Assembly: GCA_964514395.1 (NCBI GenBank)
Contig: CAZEQK010000005.1
Location: forward strand, 1 to 64,000
Source of the DNA: CAZEQK01 sp964514395
GTDB taxonomy: Bacteria > Bacillota > Bacilli > Tepidibacillales > Tepidibacillaceae
DNA: 64,000 nucleotides
Reading direction: 5' to 3'
In this document: positions 34,898 through 43,885 of the stretch, one piece after another
How the letters are laid out: each line of letters begins with the position of its first letter
Numbering within the stretch: position 1 is the stretch's first letter
Program-made: the position numbers and the translations under genes
Notes under the pieces: generated by a model
What the model was told of the DNA's origin: nothing
Databases searched by the model: none
Seen by the model: only the letters and a program-made list of their open reading frames with translations

Positions 34898-36439
34898 ATG
34901 AATGATAATATTAGAAATTCAGAACAGGACATAGAAGATAAGCTAAAAGCCTTACACACTAATGCAAATGCGATTAGGGCTATTTCTTCTGCGGTTGAAG
35001 GTACTTTTGGTCCAAAAGGATTAGACACCATGCTGGTAGACTCTTCAGGGGAAGTTGTTATAACCAATGATGGCGTGACGATACTGAATATGATGGAAGT
35101 GAATCATCCTGCTGCGAAGATGTTAATCCAAGTTGCAAGATCACAACAACAAAAGATTGGTGATGGAACGACAACAGCTACTATTTTATCAAGTGAGCTT
35201 TTAACAGAAGCAGTCAATCAGGTTAACAAAGGAGTGCCTATTCCTAAGGTCATAGCAGGAATAAAAAAAGGCATTCAGATAGCCTTAGACATGTTACAAG
35301 ATCATTCTAGATCAATAGGAGTTGAGGATGATCTAATACACAATATTGCTTATATTGCTGGTAGAGAGCATCAAGCTGTAGCAAACTTAATTATAGATGG
35401 GGCAAAGCTACTTGGTAATGAAAAATTATTGGATGAAAGCTTTATGTTTTCTGAATCGATTATTGCCCATGAAGGCTCAGAAAATGAGCTTATATCAGGG
35501 CTTATATTAAATAAAAAAAGAATGAATTCCCAAATGCCAAATATTGTAGAAGAAGCAAAGCTATTAGTTATTGAAGATGCATTAGAGCCTGAGGACATAG
35601 ATGAAGAAGCATTAGGAACAGAAATTGGCTTTAGCAAGTATCTAGAATACAAAGAAATATTTAAACAAAATTTAAGAAAAATAGTTGAGTTAGGTGTAGG
35701 TGTTATCTTGGTTGATCGTGGTGTAGATCCTATAGCTGAAGAATTTTGTATCGATAATGGGATTGTCATCATACAACGTTTATCCAGTCGTGATATAAAA
35801 AGAGTTGTTGAAAATACGGGTGCCAAAACAATAAAACGTACAGGATTAAATAAAAGTAAGGAAGAGCTTCAAGCTTATCTAGGAGTTGCGAAGCAGGTAA
35901 TAGAGGATGAAAAGCTACAAAAAATAAGAGTAATAAAAGGACATGGCAAACCTATGGCTACAATTTTGGTAGGAGCGTCTACAGGAGAAATTGTTGGTGA
36001 AAAAGAGAGAATTGCGAAGGATGCAGCTGCATCGGTTCAAGCAGCAATTAAAGGGGGCTATGTTCCTGGTGGAGGATCGATTGAGCTAGCCATTGCAAAA
36101 AAACTAAAAAAATATCGTGAACAAGTAAGAGGATTAGAGAGTTTTGGAATAGAAACGGTTGCTACTGCACTAATAAAACCTATTTCTCAAATTATTCTTA
36201 ACGCTGGTTTTAATCCCTTAGAAAAAATAGAAGAAGTAAAGGCGGCTCAAAATGATCTACATAATGATGCGTTAGGTATTGATACAGATACTGCTAAGGT
36301 GATTGATATGGAAAAAGCAGGAGTTATCGACCCAACCCTAGTAAAGATACATGCCCTAAAGGCAGCGGGGGAAATTGCTGAAGCCATATTAAGAATTCAT
36401 ACAATTATTAGAATGAAGAAAATTGAAGATTTTGAGTAG
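34898..36439 (+). CDS. Archaeal-type (group II-like, 'group III') chaperonin in the dnaK operon
   Basis: 513 residues aligning by eye with thermosome/CCT subunits and not with GroEL. It shows GPKGLDTMLVDSSGEVVITNDG (residues 38-59, in two parts GPKGLDTMLVDS and GEVVITNDG), HPAAKMLIQVAR, the ATP motif GDGTTTATIL (about 88), and PGGGSIELAIAKKL (about 390). GIDTDTAKVIDMEKAGVIDP lies near the C-terminus. The apical segment LISGLILNKKRMNSQMP to NLRKIVELGVGVI keeps the insertion that forms the built-in lid of group II chaperonins, so no GroES is expected. There is no Gly-Gly-Met tail. ATG 34898 follows GAGAGGAAG; the ATG at 34850 overlaps the hrcA stop but has no site. Similar proteins in this position are known from Carboxydothermus and a few other Firmicutes. 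Confidence 0.92.
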   Translation: MNDNIRNSEQDIEDKLKALHTNANAIRAISSAVEGTFGPKGLDTMLVDSSGEVVITNDGVTILNMMEVNHPAAKMLIQVARSQQQKIGDGTTTATILSSELLTEAVNQVNKGVPIPKVIAGIKKGIQIALDMLQDHSRSIGVEDDLIHNIAYIAGREHQAVANLIIDGAKLLGNEKLLDESFMFSESIIAHEGSENELISGLILNKKRMNSQMPNIVEEAKLLVIEDALEPEDIDEEALGTEIGFSKYLEYKEIFKQNLRKIVELGVGVILVDRGVDPIAEEFCIDNGIVIIQRLSSRDIKRVVENTGAKTIKRTGLNKSKEELQAYLGVAKQVIEDEKLQKIRVIKGHGKPMATILVGASTGEIVGEKERIAKDAAASVQAAIKGGYVPGGGSIELAIAKKLKKYREQVRGLESFGIETVATALIKPISQIILNAGFNPLEKIEEVKAAQNDLHNDALGIDTDTAKVIDMEKAGVIDPTLVKIHALKAAGEIAEAILRIHTIIRMKKIEDFE

Positions 36440-36451
36440 GAGGTGACTAAA

Positions 36452-37084
36452 TTGACAACAAAACAAGTAAAGGAGAAAAGGAATAAAGGTATGAAAAAAG
36501 ATGAAAATAACAATGAAACTGCAAAAAAGCAAAAAAAGAATAAGAATGAAGAACAGCTAGTTGAAGAAAAAGTAGAGAATAAAATTGATGATGAGATGAC
36601 TCAAGAAGATGTAAAATTAAAGCATGGAGAAGAAGTGGATGAGGTTTCAGAGTTAAAAAGAACTATTGAAGATATCCAAAATCGTCTATTACGTTCGCAG
36701 GCAGATTTTGATAACTATAGAAAAAGAACAATTGCGGAAAAAAATGAACTAGCGAAATATGCTAGTGCAAAATTGATAGAGTCACTTCTACCAGCGATAG
36801 ATAACTTTGAAAGAGCAATTTCATCTAGCAACGATGCGAATAATATCGAGTCCTTCATAAAAGGAGTAGAAATGGTCTATCGACAGATAGAAGACATCTT
36901 AACAAAAGAGGGACTAGAGGCAATCGAAACAGTTGGTCAAGCCTTTAACCCAGAGCTACACCAAGCAGTGATGCAGGTTGAAACTGACGAATACGAATCA
37001 GGTGTCAATGTAGAAGAATTACAAAAGGGTTACAAGTTCAAAGGTAAGATTATTCGACCATCTATGGTTAAAGTAAATGCTTAA
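36452..37084 (+). CDS. grpE: Nucleotide exchange factor GrpE
   Basis: 210 residues. A charged, Lys/Glu-rich N-terminal tail (1-65) is followed by the coiled-coil start RLLRSQADFDNYRKRT and the beta-wing domain containing FNPELHQAVMQVET and KGYKFKGKIIRPSMVKV. It drives ADP release from DnaK. TTG 36452 follows AGGAGGTGA, which overlaps the end of the chaperonin gene, so the two are tightly coupled. Confidence 0.95.
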   Translation: MTTKQVKEKRNKGMKKDENNNETAKKQKKNKNEEQLVEEKVENKIDDEMTQEDVKLKHGEEVDEVSELKRTIEDIQNRLLRSQADFDNYRKRTIAEKNELAKYASAKLIESLLPAIDNFERAISSSNDANNIESFIKGVEMVYRQIEDILTKEGLEAIETVGQAFNPELHQAVMQVETDEYESGVNVEELQKGYKFKGKIIRPSMVKVNA

Positions 37085-37153
37085 ACCATGTAAATAATAT
37101 AAATATTGTTTGTAAAATATTAAATAAATTATTAATGTTGGAGGTAGTTATAA

Positions 37154-38983
37154 ATGGGAAAAGTTATAGGTATTGATTTAGGAACAACAAATTCTTGTGT
37201 TGCTGTTATGGAAGGTGGAGAAGCTGCAGTCATTCCAAATGCAGAAGGTGCGCGTACCACCCCATCTGTTGTTGCATTTACAAAAGAAGGAGAACGTTTA
37301 GTTGGAGAAGTAGCTAAGCGTCAAGCAATAACCAATCCAAACACTGTGGTTTCTATTAAACGTCATATGGGTACTGATTATAAAGTGGATGTTGATAATA
37401 AGAAATTTAGTCCTCAAGAAATTTCTGCAATTATTTTGCAAAAATTAAAGGCTGATGCTGAATCATATTTAGGTGAAACAGTAACTCAGGCAGTAATAAC
37501 AGTTCCAGCTTATTTTAATGATAGTCAACGTCAAGCAACAAAGGACGCAGGAAAGATAGCTGGCTTAGAGGTTTTACGTATCATTAATGAGCCAACCGCT
37601 GCATCATTAGCTTATGGCTTTGAAAAAGAAGAGGATCAAACGATTCTTGTATTTGACCTTGGTGGTGGAACATTTGACGTTTCTATTCTTGAGTTAGGCG
37701 ATGGCTTCTTTGAAGTAAAGGCAACAAGTGGAAATAATAAACTTGGTGGAGATGATTTTGATCAAGTTATTATTGATTATTTAGTTGATGTATTTAAAAA
37801 GGAAAATGGAATTGATTTAAGTAAAGACAAAATGGCATTACAGCGTTTAAAGGATGCTGCTGAGAAAGCGAAAAAAGATTTGTCGGGAGTATTAACTACA
37901 ACGATCTCTTTACCTTTTATTACAGCAGATGCCACTGGACCAAAACATTTAGAGGTTTCATTAACTCGAGCAAAATTCGAGGAATTAATCTCTGGATTAG
38001 TTGAAAAAACAATGGGGCCAACTCGTCAAGCTTTACAGGATTCTGGTCTTACACCAAATGATATTAATAAGGTGGTTCTTGTAGGTGGGTCTACACGTAT
38101 TCCTGCTGTACAAGAAGCGATTAAGAAATTTACTGGAAAAGACCCACATAAAGGTGTTAATCCTGATGAAGTTGTTGCACTAGGGGCTGCTATACAAGCT
38201 GGTGTATTAACAGGTGATGTTAAAGATGTTGTATTATTAGATGTTACACCACTTTCATTAGGTATCGAAACATTGGGTGGAGTATTTACGAAATTAATTG
38301 AACGTAACACCACGATTCCAACAAGTAAATCTCAGGTTTTTTCAACGGCAGCTGATAATCAAACATCTGTAGATATTCATGTACTTCAAGGAGAGCGTGA
38401 GATGGCTGCTTATAATAAAACATTAGGCCGTTTCCAACTAACTGATATACCACCAGCACCAAGAGGTATACCTCAAATCGAAGTTTCCTTCGATATTGAC
38501 GCCAATGGTATTGTAAATGTATCAGCAAAGGATCTTGGTACTGGTAAGAGTCAAAAGATTACTATTACCTCTTCTAGTGGTTTAAATGATGAAGATATTG
38601 AAAATATGGTAAAAGAAGCGGAAGCACATGCTGAAGAAGATAAAAAGCGTCGTGAAGAAGTGGAAGTACGTAATCAGGCGGATACCATGGTATATACAAC
38701 TGAAAAAACATTAAAAGAGCTTGAAGGAAAAGTTGAACAAGCGGAAATTGATAAAGCTAATGAGGCAAAAGAAGCAGTTAAAAAAGCCTTAGAATCAAAT
38801 AATATTGAAGAAATGAAAACCACTACAGAAAAACTATCTGAAATCGTTCAACAATTATCTGTTAAGCTTTATGAACAAGCTCAACAAGCGCAAGCTTCTC
38901 AAGCTGGTGACGGTGATGGAAAAGCAGCAGATGATGTAGTTGATGCTGATTATGAAGTTGTAGATGAAGAAGAAAAGAAATAA
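37154..38983 (+). CDS. dnaK: Chaperone protein DnaK (Hsp70)
   Basis: 609 residues. The ATPase signatures are GIDLGTTNSCVAVMEGG, VFDLGGGTFDVSIL and VVLVGGSTRIPAVQE. The substrate-binding domain holds LLDVTPLSLGIETLGG, and the lid ends in an acidic DADYEVVDEEEKK tail typical of bacterial DnaK. It folds and protects proteins with DnaJ and GrpE. A stem-loop separates it from dnaJ. Confidence 0.98.
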   Translation: MGKVIGIDLGTTNSCVAVMEGGEAAVIPNAEGARTTPSVVAFTKEGERLVGEVAKRQAITNPNTVVSIKRHMGTDYKVDVDNKKFSPQEISAIILQKLKADAESYLGETVTQAVITVPAYFNDSQRQATKDAGKIAGLEVLRIINEPTAASLAYGFEKEEDQTILVFDLGGGTFDVSILELGDGFFEVKATSGNNKLGGDDFDQVIIDYLVDVFKKENGIDLSKDKMALQRLKDAAEKAKKDLSGVLTTTISLPFITADATGPKHLEVSLTRAKFEELISGLVEKTMGPTRQALQDSGLTPNDINKVVLVGGSTRIPAVQEAIKKFTGKDPHKGVNPDEVVALGAAIQAGVLTGDVKDVVLLDVTPLSLGIETLGGVFTKLIERNTTIPTSKSQVFSTAADNQTSVDIHVLQGEREMAAYNKTLGRFQLTDIPPAPRGIPQIEVSFDIDANGIVNVSAKDLGTGKSQKITITSSSGLNDEDIENMVKEAEAHAEEDKKRREEVEVRNQADTMVYTTEKTLKELEGKVEQAEIDKANEAKEAVKKALESNNIEEMKTTTEKLSEIVQQLSVKLYEQAQQAQASQAGDGDGKAADDVVDADYEVVDEEEKK

Positions 38984-38998
38984 TTTGCTTATAAAAGC

Positions 38999-39031
38999 AA
39001 AAGTCAAAGTCGATTCTTGGCTTTGACTTTT
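38999..39031 (+). terminator. Stem-loop between dnaK and dnaJ
   Basis: AAAAGTCAAAG (38999-39009) pairs perfectly over 11 bp with CTTTGACTTTT (39021-39031). It probably attenuates transcription so that DnaJ is made at lower level than DnaK, or protects the dnaK mRNA end. Confidence 0.65.
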
Positions 39032-39105
39032 AGCTTTTCGCAAATAGCAATTATCACATTATAATAAATAATGATGAATTTATAATAGAAGGACGGGGGG
39101 ATTGA

Positions 39106-40233
39106 ATGAGTAAAAGAGATTTTTATGAGGTGTTAGGGGTTAGTAAGGACGCTTCAACAGAAGAGATAAAAAAGGCTTACCGAAAACTTGCTCGTCAATA
39201 TCATCCCGATGTCAATAAAGAAGCAGATGCCGAAGAGAAATTTAAAGAAGTGAAGGAAGCATACGATACATTAAGTGAACCAAATAAAAGATCAAGATAT
39301 GATCGTTTTGGTCACGAAGAACAACAGGCAGGCTTTGGTGGCACTGGTTTTGGCGGTGGTGCTGACTTTGGTGACTTTGGTGATATATTTGACATGTTTT
39401 TTGGCGGTGGCGGTGGCAGAAGGAGAAATCCTAATGCGCCAAGAAAAGGTGCCGACCTTCAATATAGGATGACGATCGAATTTAAAGAGGCTGTTTTTGG
39501 AAAAGAGACAGAGATTACGATTCCAAGAGATGAAGAATGTGACACTTGTCACGGTTCTGGTGCAAAACCAGGTAGTAAAATAGAAACATGCTCTGTTTGT
39601 AAGGGTACAGGACAACAAGAAGTGGTACAAAATACGCCATTTGGCAGGATTGTAAATCGTAGAGTATGTTCTGCCTGTCATGGACAAGGGAAAACGATAA
39701 CTGAAAAATGTCATGATTGTAGAGGAACAGGAAGGGTTAAAAAGCATAAGAAAATTCACATTAAAATACCTGCTGGTGTAGATGATGGTGCGCAATTAAG
39801 AGTTAGCGGAGAAGGAGAAGCAGGTAGTAAAGGTGGCCCACCTGGAGATTTATTTATTGTGTTACATGTAAAATCTCATGATTTTTTTGAAAGGGATGGC
39901 GATAATATTTACTGTGATGTCCCAATCACTTTTGCGCAAGCTGCCCTTGGTGACGAAATCGAAGTACCAACTTTGGATGGAAGGGTAAAGCTAAAAATCC
40001 CTGAAGGTACCCAAACAGATACTAATTTTAGACTAAAGGGTAAAGGAGTGCCAAGACTACGTTTTGGTGGTAGAGGGGATCAGCATGTTAAAGTTATTGT
40101 GGTAACCCCTACTAAGCTTAGTGAAGAACAACGTGAAATATTGGTAAAATTCGGGGATATTAGTGGTGAAGACACACATCATAAACAGAAATCATTTTTC
40201 GAAAAGGTTAAGAAGGCATTCATGGGGGAGTAA
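39106..40233 (+). CDS. dnaJ: Chaperone protein DnaJ (Hsp40)
   Basis: 375 residues. The order is a J domain (1-70, with the HPD tripeptide in YHPDVNK), a Gly/Phe-rich region (75-110), four CxxCxGxG zinc motifs (CDTCHGSG, CSVCKGTG, CSACHGQG, CHDCRGTG at about 145-215) and the C-terminal substrate-binding domain. It is a complete type I DnaJ that stimulates DnaK. Confidence 0.98.
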   Translation: MSKRDFYEVLGVSKDASTEEIKKAYRKLARQYHPDVNKEADAEEKFKEVKEAYDTLSEPNKRSRYDRFGHEEQQAGFGGTGFGGGADFGDFGDIFDMFFGGGGGRRRNPNAPRKGADLQYRMTIEFKEAVFGKETEITIPRDEECDTCHGSGAKPGSKIETCSVCKGTGQQEVVQNTPFGRIVNRRVCSACHGQGKTITEKCHDCRGTGRVKKHKKIHIKIPAGVDDGAQLRVSGEGEAGSKGGPPGDLFIVLHVKSHDFFERDGDNIYCDVPITFAQAALGDEIEVPTLDGRVKLKIPEGTQTDTNFRLKGKGVPRLRFGGRGDQHVKVIVVTPTKLSEEQREILVKFGDISGEDTHHKQKSFFEKVKKAFMGE

Positions 40234-40274
40234 TATCCCCCTTTAATTTTTAAAAATGTAGGGGGAATATGACA

Positions 40275-41210
40275 ATGAAATGGGCAGAGGTCTCCATTCA
40301 TACAACACAAGAGGCGATTGATGCTATATCAAATATTTTATATGAGGTAGGAGCTGGGGGAGTAGTCATAGAGGATTCTGAAGTGCTAAAACGTGATTGG
40401 AAGAAACTCTATGATGACGTCTATGAACTATCCCTTGAAGATTTCCCAGAAGAAGGTGTGTATGTCAAAGCATATTTCCCAATAAATAGCTATTTAATGG
40501 AAACGATTGAAGAAGTGAAGCTAGCTACTCATAATCTTTCTACCTATGATATTAATATAGGGAAAGGCGAATTTTCAATAATCGAAGTAAATGAAGAGGA
40601 TTGGTCCTCAAACTGGAAGAAATATTATCATCCTGTGCAGGTAACTAAACATATTATAGTTACGCCTGTCTGGAAAGAAGTGAACGAGGATAATAAGCAA
40701 ATTGTTATAAAGCTTGATCCAGGTATGGCCTTTGGTACAGGTACTCATCCAACTACCGTAATGTGTATACGTGCATTAGAAAAAATACAACATGGTGATG
40801 AAGAAGTGATTGATGTAGGATGTGGTACAGGAGTATTAAGTATTGCTGCTGCAAAATTAGGAGCTCATCACATCTTAGCACTTGATATTGATCAAGTAGC
40901 TGTTGAAAGTGCAAATTTAAACACTGAGTTAAATAATGTCAGTGATCGTATTGACGTTGTACAAAACAATTTATTAAATGGTATCAACGATAAAGTAGAT
41001 ATCATTGTTGCCAATATATTAAGTGAAGTAATTATGAAGGTTACTAGTGATGTGGCAGGTTTACTTAAGCCAAATGGATATTTTATTACCTCTGGAATTA
41101 TCGTGGCAAAGGCTGATATGGTAAAAGAGAAGCTATTAAAAGAAGGATTTAATATTACAGATACACTTTTAGAAGAAGATTGGGTAGCTTTTATAGCACA
41201 AAAAGTTTAG
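40275..41210 (+). CDS. prmA: Ribosomal protein L11 methyltransferase
   Basis: 311 residues. The SAM-binding motif is EVIDVGCGTGVLSIAAAKLGA, preceded by LDPGMAFGTGTHPTT, the PrmA signature. It methylates ribosomal protein uL11. I start at ATG 40275 (MKWAEVSIHTT) because the other ATG at 40269 is too close to GGGGGAA. It follows dnaJ in the usual Firmicutes order. Confidence 0.95.
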   Translation: MKWAEVSIHTTQEAIDAISNILYEVGAGGVVIEDSEVLKRDWKKLYDDVYELSLEDFPEEGVYVKAYFPINSYLMETIEEVKLATHNLSTYDINIGKGEFSIIEVNEEDWSSNWKKYYHPVQVTKHIIVTPVWKEVNEDNKQIVIKLDPGMAFGTGTHPTTVMCIRALEKIQHGDEEVIDVGCGTGVLSIAAAKLGAHHILALDIDQVAVESANLNTELNNVSDRIDVVQNNLLNGINDKVDIIVANILSEVIMKVTSDVAGLLKPNGYFITSGIIVAKADMVKEKLLKEGFNITDTLLEEDWVAFIAQKV

Positions 41211-41227
41211 GATGGTAGGGTTAAATA

Positions 41228-41968
41228 ATGCAAAGATATTTTATAAACAAAGAGAATTTTATAGGAAACCAAGCTATAATTACTGGCGATGACGTTCACC
41301 ATATTACAAAAGTGTTAAGGTCAAAAGCTGGGGATAAGGTTATTTGTGCTGATGGAGAAGGATTAAGTGTTATTTGTAAAATAATCACAATAGCCTCAGA
41401 TAAAGTGAGCTGCGAAATTATTTCTTCATTAAAAGAAAATCGTGAGTCTAAATATGAAATTATTCTTGCTCAAGCACTACCTAAAGCGGATAAGATGGAT
41501 CTTATTATTCAAAAGGGCACAGAAATAGGTGTCAAGCAGTTTATTCCATTTGAATCAGAACGCACCGTAGTGCAATGGAATGATAAAAAGAAACAAAAAC
41601 ATTATGAACGTTGGAGTAAAATTGCAAAGGAAGCAGCAGAGCAAGCTCATCGTAATATCATACCAAAGATTTCTCTAATCGTAACGTTTAATCAACTGTT
41701 GAGGGGAATTGGACAGAGCTATGCATTCATTGCTAATGAAAAAGAGGGTCAGTTATCCTTACATCAATCATTGAATCAATATATCCAATCTGAAAACAGG
41801 AGTAAAATCTTACTTATTATTGGGCCAGAGGGTGGATTTTCTGAAAAGGAAGTAATAGAGGCAATAAATGCTGGTGCAATTTCTATTTCCTTAGGAAAAA
41901 GAATTCTTAGAACAGAAACTGCAGGACTTGTTGGAGCTGCAAATATTTTATATCATTTAGAAGAGTAA
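41228..41968 (+). CDS. rsmE: 16S rRNA (uracil1498-N3)-methyltransferase
   Basis: 246 residues. A SPOUT-family knot is marked by LLIIGPEGGFSEKEV and SLGKRILRTETAGL, with an N-terminal PUA-like domain (DDVHHITKVLRSKAGDKV). It methylates U1498 of 16S rRNA. It follows prmA by 17 bp. Confidence 0.95.
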   Translation: MQRYFINKENFIGNQAIITGDDVHHITKVLRSKAGDKVICADGEGLSVICKIITIASDKVSCEIISSLKENRESKYEIILAQALPKADKMDLIIQKGTEIGVKQFIPFESERTVVQWNDKKKQKHYERWSKIAKEAAEQAHRNIIPKISLIVTFNQLLRGIGQSYAFIANEKEGQLSLHQSLNQYIQSENRSKILLIIGPEGGFSEKEVIEAINAGAISISLGKRILRTETAGLVGAANILYHLEE

Positions 41969-42004
41969 GTTTTTAATCTTAACATATAGAAGGGATGAAA
42001 ATAA

Positions 42005-43336
42005 TTGTCTACAGTAGCTTTTCATACTTTAGGATGTAAGGTAAACCACTATGAAACCGAATCGATTTGGCAATTATTTAAAAATAATGGTTATCATCGG
42101 GTAGATTTTGAACAAAAAGCAGATGTCTACATTATCAATACCTGTACGGTTACAAATACGGGTGATAAAAAGAGTAGACAAACGATTAGGAGAGCGATTA
42201 AAAAGAATCCTGATGCTGTAGTTGCTGTTACAGGCTGTTATGCCCAAACATCTCCAGGGGATATTCTTGATATTCCTGGTGTAGACATTGTCATTGGAAA
42301 CCAAGGAAGAGATAAAATTATCGCATATATAGATGAGTTTAAGCAAAAACGTGTCCCTATTAATATTGTTAATGATATAATGAAGGCGAGAGAATTTGAG
42401 GAACTAGACGTTCCTGAGTTCTCAGATAGAACGAGGGCATCCTTAAAAATACAAGAGGGTTGTAATAATTTTTGTACTTTCTGTATTATTCCATGGGCTA
42501 GAGGTTTACTTCGAAGTAGAAAACCTGAAAATGTTATTTCACAGGCAAAGCAGCTTGTAAAGGCTGGTTATAATGAAATAGTGCTTACAGGAATTCATAC
42601 AGGTGGATATGGTGAAGATCTAGAGGCATATAGCCTTGCTAAATTATTGTGGGATTTAGATGAAGTAGAGGGATTAAAACGAATCAGAATAAGCTCAATA
42701 GAAGCGAGTCAAATTGGTGATGACATTTTAGAGGTTTTGCAAAAATCAAAGAAGGTAGTTAGACATCTTCATATTCCCCTTCAAGCGGGAGATGACGATG
42801 TACTAAAAAGAATGAAAAGAAAATATACGGCTGCAGAATTTAAAGAGAAAATTATTAAAATAAGACAAGTTTTACCTGATGTTGCAATTACAACAGATGT
42901 GATTGTTGGATTTCCAGGTGAGGGGAAAGAACAATTTTTAAATGGTTATCAGTTTATAGAAGAAATTGAATTTGCGGAAATGCATGTTTTCCCTTATTCC
43001 AAACGTTCGGGTACTCCTGCAGCAAGGATGGAGGATCAAGTCCCAGAGCAGGAGAAAAAGGAGAGAGTTCAACAGCTAATCGATCTTTCTCATCGTTTAT
43101 CAATGAAGTATAAAATGAAATTTATCGACCAAACGTTAGAAGTGATACCGGAAAGAGAATTTCATCAAGAAAATAATAAAAATCTATTAATCGGTTACTC
43201 AGATAATTATATCCAAGTCCTATTCAATGGTGAAAAGGATTTAATAGGTAGTATTTGTAAAATAAGATTAGATGGAGTACAAATCGATTATAGTCAAGGA
43301 ACATTAATTAGTGTAGATGATGCAATGGTTAATTAA
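42005..43336 (+). CDS. mtaB: tRNA (N6-threonylcarbamoyladenosine(37)-C2) methylthiotransferase
   Basis: 443 residues. The N-terminal UPF0004 domain shows TLGCKVNHYETES with further cysteines in NTCTVTN and VTGCYAQ. The radical-SAM motif is EGCNNFCTFCIIPWARG. A C-terminal TRAM domain follows. It converts t6A to ms2t6A at position 37 of tRNA. TTG 42005 follows AAGGGATG. It is the last gene of the heat-shock/translation unit and has its own terminator. Confidence 0.94.
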   Translation: MSTVAFHTLGCKVNHYETESIWQLFKNNGYHRVDFEQKADVYIINTCTVTNTGDKKSRQTIRRAIKKNPDAVVAVTGCYAQTSPGDILDIPGVDIVIGNQGRDKIIAYIDEFKQKRVPINIVNDIMKAREFEELDVPEFSDRTRASLKIQEGCNNFCTFCIIPWARGLLRSRKPENVISQAKQLVKAGYNEIVLTGIHTGGYGEDLEAYSLAKLLWDLDEVEGLKRIRISSIEASQIGDDILEVLQKSKKVVRHLHIPLQAGDDDVLKRMKRKYTAAEFKEKIIKIRQVLPDVAITTDVIVGFPGEGKEQFLNGYQFIEEIEFAEMHVFPYSKRSGTPAARMEDQVPEQEKKERVQQLIDLSHRLSMKYKMKFIDQTLEVIPEREFHQENNKNLLIGYSDNYIQVLFNGEKDLIGSICKIRLDGVQIDYSQGTLISVDDAMVN

Positions 43337-43338
43337 TT

Positions 43339-43362
43339 GGTGATCACTTGATCACTTTTTTT
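43339..43362 (+). terminator. Rho-independent terminator after mtaB
   Basis: GGTGATCA and TGATCACT form a compact stem followed by seven T residues, two bases after the mtaB stop. Confidence 0.75.
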
Positions 43363-43438
43363 GTTTAGGAATAAGGAAAATAACATATCATAATACAACT
43401 AGCCAATGTGTATTCATGCTATTGAAGGGGGGATGATA

Positions 43439-43885
43439 TTGAAGGAAATATCAGCTGGTGGTGTTATATATAATAAAGAGAATAATCAACTTCAATTACT
43501 TTTAATTGAAGATAAATGTCATAAATGGACTTTACCTAAGGGGAAAAATGAAGAAGGCGAATCTTATCAAGAGACAGCAATTAGAGAGATTAAAGAGGAA
43601 ACTGGAATCAATGGTGAGATTATTAAACATATAGATAAGGTTTATTATGAGTATTATCATCCGAATTCAAAAAAAGTGGAAAAAGAGGTATACTTTTTTT
43701 TAGTAAAAGCAGTAACTAAAAATATTAAAGTACAATTAAGTGAGATAAATGCTGCGGAGTGGTTTAGTTTAGAAGAGGCATGGGAAAGGCAACAAGCCTA
43801 TGGCTATGGTAATAATGATGATGTAATCAAAAAGGCATTAAAAGAATTAGGATATAAGGTTTTTAACTTGGGGGAGGAAGAATGA
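43439..43885 (+). CDS. NUDIX hydrolase
   Basis: 148 residues. A perfect Nudix box GX5EX7REUXEEXGU starts at GKNEEGESYQETAI and ends REIKEETGI (about residues 40-62). The context WTLPKGK, with Lys-Trp at the front, is typical of diadenosine polyphosphate (Ap4A) hydrolases or MutT-like enzymes; the substrate is unproved. TTG 43439 follows AAGGGGGGA. Its stop overlaps the deoC start (ATGA), so the two are coupled. Confidence 0.85.
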   Translation: MKEISAGGVIYNKENNQLQLLLIEDKCHKWTLPKGKNEEGESYQETAIREIKEETGINGEIIKHIDKVYYEYYHPNSKKVEKEVYFFLVKAVTKNIKVQLSEINAAEWFSLEEAWERQQAYGYGNNDDVIKKALKELGYKVFNLGEEE

